Origin: Rhizobium sp. Root483D2
GTDB taxonomy: Bacteria; Pseudomonadota; Alphaproteobacteria; Rhizobiales; Rhizobiaceae
Assembly (NCBI RefSeq): GCF_001426685.1
Contig: NZ_LMFB01000001.1
Coordinates: 309,985 to 373,984, forward strand
Length of the DNA stretch: 64,000 nucleotides
Direction of reading: 5' to 3'
Positions within the stretch are counted from its first letter, which is position 1. Every line of letters starts with the position of its first letter. Both the position numbers and the translations under genes were made by a program. This document shows positions 61,078 to 64,000 of this stretch, piece by piece. The notes under the pieces are model-generated. The model made no database searches. It worked only from the letters and a program-made list of their open reading frames with translations, and was not told the origin of the DNA.

Positions 61078-62145
61078 TTAGGCCGCCATGCCCTGGATGG
61101 CCGAGACCTGCCAGTCGCCGCCGCGCTTGCGCAGGAACGTCCAGAGCTCGACGGTCTCCGTCAGATTGTCCGGGTCGCCCTCAACGACGCGGCCGGTGGC
61201 GCGGTCGCGGGTGACGTCGATGCTTTCGTAGCGCATGGCCACGGTCGCATAGTCGTCGCCTGCCTCGTTCCAGGCTTCGGCGACGTCGCCCTGCACCAGA
61301 TGCACATCGCGGACCTCGTTCTTCAGGCCCTTGGTGGCATTGTCGCTCAGCTCTTCGGCCAGCCACGACATGGCTTCCGGCGTCGTCAGCTTGCGCAGCG
61401 TGCCGTAATCTTCTGCGGCATAGGCGGACTGAACCTGTTTCAGCATGGTTTCGAACTGGCCGAGATCCTCTTCGCCGACACCGATCTCGTCGGTCGTGTC
61501 ATCGGCCATGCGGGGCTGCTCCGGCCGGGCGGCACCATTGCCGTTTGCGGCTGCGCCCTGAGACGCTCCTGCAAGCCCGCCCAGCGCGCCGCCGCCAATG
61601 GACGGGATCTTGAAGGACGGCATGCCGGAGCCGGAACTCTGGCCAAAACCCTGCATCGGCGAATTGCCGCGCGGCGCATAGCCGGCCGGCGCCGCCGTCT
61701 GGCGGTTGCGGAAGAAGCGCAAGGCGAGCATCACGGCGCCGCCGATCAGCGCGATCTGCAGGAGCATGCCGAGCATGCCGGCCATGCCGCCGAAACCCGT
61801 GCCCATCATCATGCCGATCAGGCCGCCAAGTGCGAGACCGCCGAGCATGGAGCCGGCAAAACCGCCGAAGAGACCGCCCGGACGCTGCGCGCCGGGACGC
61901 GCCGCCTGGCCCATATTCTGCTGGGCAGCACCGGGTGTCGTCGCCTGGTTCTGCGGGGTCATCGTCCGGTTGATCGGCGTCGCATCGGCCGGCGCCGTGC
62001 GGGTGACCGGCGGTGCGGAGAATGTGCGGGTGCCGCGGCTGCCGAAGCTTGCGCCGCCACGGCGGGCCTCCGCCAGGTCGGCCACCGTCAGCATCATCAT
62101 GGAAGCAACCGCAACGGTTGCCAAAACGCGTCCAACTCTCAACAT
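61078..62145 (-). CDS. Tim44-like domain membrane protein
   Basis: 355 residues. N-terminal signal/anchor helix (VLATVAVASMMMLTVADLAEA) followed by an Arg/Gly/Thr-rich linker, Gly/Met-rich hydrophobic segments (GGLALGGLIGMMMG, MLLQIALIGGAVMLALRFF), a second linker, and a C-terminal Tim44 domain (FETMLKQVQSAYAAEDYGTL, LAEELSDNATKGLKNEVRDV). The family is related to the mitochondrial import motor component Tim44 and to bacterial TamA-like partners; in rhizobia its role is not known. Start ATG at 62145 follows AGGA; an earlier TTG at 62154 is possible. Confidence 0.86.
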   Translation of the reverse strand: MLRVGRVLATVAVASMMMLTVADLAEARRGGASFGSRGTRTFSAPPVTRTAPADATPINRTMTPQNQATTPGAAQQNMGQAARPGAQRPGGLFGGFAGSMLGGLALGGLIGMMMGTGFGGMAGMLGMLLQIALIGGAVMLALRFFRNRQTAAPAGYAPRGNSPMQGFGQSSGSGMPSFKIPSIGGGALGGLAGASQGAAANGNGAARPEQPRMADDTTDEIGVGEEDLGQFETMLKQVQSAYAAEDYGTLRKLTTPEAMSWLAEELSDNATKGLKNEVRDVHLVQGDVAEAWNEAGDDYATVAMRYESIDVTRDRATGRVVEGDPDNLTETVELWTFLRKRGGDWQVSAIQGMAA

Positions 62146-62375
62146 GAAACCCAATCCTATCGTTCACTCCCGGCCCGCAAACGCGCGCCTCTTGGCAGAC
62201 ATATGGGGACATCGCGCGGCGAATTGAAGGCTTTTGCGCCGCAGTTCACGGTAAAGCGGGCTTGCTTATGGCTTTTGACCCCAGGGGAATTGACGAAAAG
62301 TCCGGCGAAGCGGAAGGATTGGCGCGGCCGCCCTGCGCATTGTGGAAGCCGCCTATATCATCGAAGGAACGTGAG

Positions 62376-62957
62376 ATGAGCCATGCATTGCCCGAAATTC
62401 ATCTCGTACGGCATGGACAGACGGAATGGAGCCTTTCCGGAAAACATACGGGGCGCAGCGACATTCCGCTGACCCAGGCGGGCGAGGATGCGGCCCGTGG
62501 CCTGGCGGACCGGATGCAGGACCTGACCTTCCCGATTGTCTGGTCTAGCCCGTCGCAAAGGGCGTTCAACACCTGCGTGCTTGCGGGCTTTGGCGACAGA
62601 TGCGTGAAAAAAGACGACCTTGCCGAATGGGATTATGGCGCCTACGAGGGCCTGACGACGAAACAGATCCTGATTGAGCGTCCCGGCTGGCAATTGTTCC
62701 GGGACGGCTGCCCTGGGGGCGAGACAGCAGTGGATGCCGGAGCGCGGGCCGACAGGATCACCCGGGAAATCCGCGAGATTGACAGTGCGGTGCTGATCTT
62801 CTCCAGCGCACATTTCCTGCGGGTGCTCGCCGCCCGCTGGTTGGGGCTGCCGCCCGGGGACGGCAGGCTGTTCGTTCTGGATACCGCAAGCATGAGCGTG
62901 CTCGGTTACGAGCATGACCGCACCGAGCCGGTCATCCGGCGATGGAACCAGACCTGA
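62376..62957 (+). CDS. Histidine phosphatase (phosphoglycerate mutase-like)
   Basis: 193 residues. Catalytic His in IHLVRHGQTEWSLSGKHTGRSD, the RHG motif; later WSSPSQRAFNTCVLAG, the acidic EWDYGAYEGL and the second His in FSSAHFLRVLAARWLG. This fits a 2,3-bisphosphoglycerate-type or general phosphatase. ATG at 62376 follows AAGGA. Ends eight bases before the stop of the convergent Nramp transporter. Substrate not determined. Confidence 0.88.
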   Translation: MSHALPEIHLVRHGQTEWSLSGKHTGRSDIPLTQAGEDAARGLADRMQDLTFPIVWSSPSQRAFNTCVLAGFGDRCVKKDDLAEWDYGAYEGLTTKQILIERPGWQLFRDGCPGGETAVDAGARADRITREIREIDSAVLIFSSAHFLRVLAARWLGLPPGDGRLFVLDTASMSVLGYEHDRTEPVIRRWNQT

Positions 62958-62964
62958 ACAAGCG

Positions 62965-64000
62965 TCAGCCGATGAACGTATCGTAGAGCAGCTTGAGATT
63001 GAGAACGACGATGATCGAGGCGACGATCCAGGCGAGCGCGGCGACATATTTCGGAATGACGAAAGTTCCCATCTTCTTTTTATCGGAGACGAAGCGCACC
63101 AGCGGGATGACGGCAAAGGGCAGTTGCATCGACAGGATGACCTGGCTGAGCACAAGAAGTTCGGCTGTGCCCTTTTCGCCATAGATCCAGGTGACGACGA
63201 CGACCGGGACGATGGCGATGCCACGGGTGATGAGGCGCCGGGCCCATTGCGGAATGCGCAGCCGCAAAAAGCCTTCCATGACGATCTGCCCGGCCAGGGT
63301 CGCCGTCACCGTCGAATTGAGGCCGGAGGCAAGCAGCGCCACCGCAAACAGCGTCGAAGCAATGCCAAGGCCGAGCAGCGGCGACAGGAGTTCATAGGCC
63401 TGGCCGATCTCGGCGACATCGGTGCGGCCATTGGCGTGGAAGACGGAAGCCGCGATGATCAGGATAGCGGCGTTGATGAACAGAGCCAGCATCAGCGCGA
63501 TCGTGCTGTCGGTGGTCGCCCATTTGATCGCATCGCGCTTGCCCTCGTCGGTGCGCTTGTAATTGCGGGTCTGGACGATGGAGGAATGCAGATAAAGATT
63601 ATGCGGCATGACGGTGGCGCCGATAATGCCGATGGCGATGTAGAGCATGGCAGGGTTGGTGACGACTTCGGTCGAGGGCAGGAAGCCCTGAAGTACAGCA
63701 GCAATCGGCGGTGCGGCGGCGGCGATCTGGATGACGAAGCAGCCGGCAATGACGATCAGAAGCGCGATCACGAAGGCTTCGAGATAGCGGAAGCCCTTGT
63801 TCATCAGCAGCAACAATAGGAAGGCATCGGCCGCCGTGATCAGTGCGCCTGCGATCAGCGGGATGCCGAACAACAGTTGCAGGGCGATCGCCGTGCCGAT
63901 GACTTCTGCCAGATCGCAGGCGATGATCGCCGCTTCGCAGGCAAGCCAGAGCATGAAATTGACGGGCCGCGAATAGGTGTCCCGGCAGGCCTGGGCAAGG
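62965..64000 (-). CDS. mntH: Nramp-family divalent metal transporter (N-terminus outside window)
   Basis: Proton-coupled importer of manganese and iron, at least eight helices visible in 344 residues. Conserved features: [18 protein letters not shown], the MPHNLYLHS loop ([20 protein letters not shown], core given), [22 protein letters not shown] in helix 6 with the metal-path residues, and the C-terminal helix region ending [10 protein letters not shown]. The first helix with the DPGN motif is beyond position 64000. The frame is open to the edge ([15 protein letters not shown]). Start not visible. Confidence 0.9.
   Translation of the reverse strand, partial: LAQACRDTYSRPVNFMLWLACEAAIIACDLAEVIGTAIALQLLFGIPLIAGALITAADAFLLLLLMNKGFRYLEAFVIALLIVIAGCFVIQIAAAAPPIAAVLQGFLPSTEVVTNPAMLYIAIGIIGATVMPHNLYLHSSIVQTRNYKRTDEGKRDAIKWATTDSTIALMLALFINAAILIIAASVFHANGRTDVAEIGQAYELLSPLLGLGIASTLFAVALLASGLNSTVTATLAGQIVMEGFLRLRIPQWARRLITRGIAIVPVVVVTWIYGEKGTAELLVLSQVILSMQLPFAVIPLVRFVSDKKKMGTFVIPKYVAALAWIVASIIVVLNLKLLYDTFIG

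Noticed and set aside
1-64000. CRISPR arrays, tRNA and rRNA genes, integrases, transposases
   Set aside because: None seen on either strand; the repeats found are dispersed inverted elements rather than regular arrays.

Overview
The window is GC-rich, densely packed alphaproteobacterial chromosome. Gene content points to the Rhizobiaceae (Rhizobium/Agrobacterium group): a PodJ-type polar localization factor, a ligase-associated Lhr/PdeM pair, rhizobial palindromic intergenic repeats and many four-base ATGA start/stop overlaps. No rRNA, tRNA, CRISPR array, phage or intact insertion sequence was seen. Both ends cut genes: secD at the left and an Nramp transporter at the right.

Layout. 1-1.5 kb: secD 5' part and a small membrane protein. 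1.7-10.8 kb: two divergent operons. One (leftward) carries an amidinotransferase-superfamily hydrolase, a TetR regulator and AruH/AruI-like enzymes of the arginine transaminase pathway. The other (rightward) carries a complete polar amino acid ABC transporter and an M20 amidohydrolase. The intergenic gap holds a perfect 8+8 palindrome, a good TetR operator candidate. 11.3-13.8 kb: cyanide-insensitive type bd quinol oxidase with its micro-subunit. 14-27.2 kb: a surface glycan cluster (two related glycosyltransferase-like proteins, DegT aminotransferase, CmcI-like protein, phosphoesterase, ATP-grasp, methyltransferases, WbqC, CDP-glucose branch rfbF/rfbG/epimerase/C-methyltransferase, galE). 27.3-29 kb: an aminotransferase and mscL. 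29.3-34.3 kb: a transporter-fused hybrid histidine kinase and a convergent LuxR-type regulator, separated by a toxin-antitoxin remnant whose toxin is frameshifted. 34.3-43 kb: housekeeping and small genes (DUF952-pyrD, CAP lipoprotein, TPR-methyltransferase, two YitT paralogues around an Rrf2/AhpD-like pair, a class III cyclase). 43.2-46.5 kb: Lhr-like helicase and PdeM. 46.6-49.4 kb: an AT-rich orphan, a RAM-domain protein and a TauE/TIGR02186 pair. 49.7-53.7 kb: podJ. 54.1-59.7 kb: a beta-oxidation operon behind a 10+10 palindrome. 59.9-60.6 kb: a GIY-YIG gene bracketed by two copies of a long inverted-repeat element. 61-64 kb: Tim44-like protein, histidine phosphatase, Nramp transporter.

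Most unusual signals: the guanidino-compound uptake/degradation island with its palindrome, the GIY-YIG gene between matching palindromic elements, the broken toxin with an intact antitoxin between two-component partners, a glycosyltransferase paralogue without its acidic motif, a structured element downstream of the oxidase operon, and three regulator-linked palindromes. Everything was read by eye; family assignments rest on recognised motifs and gene order, not on database searches.
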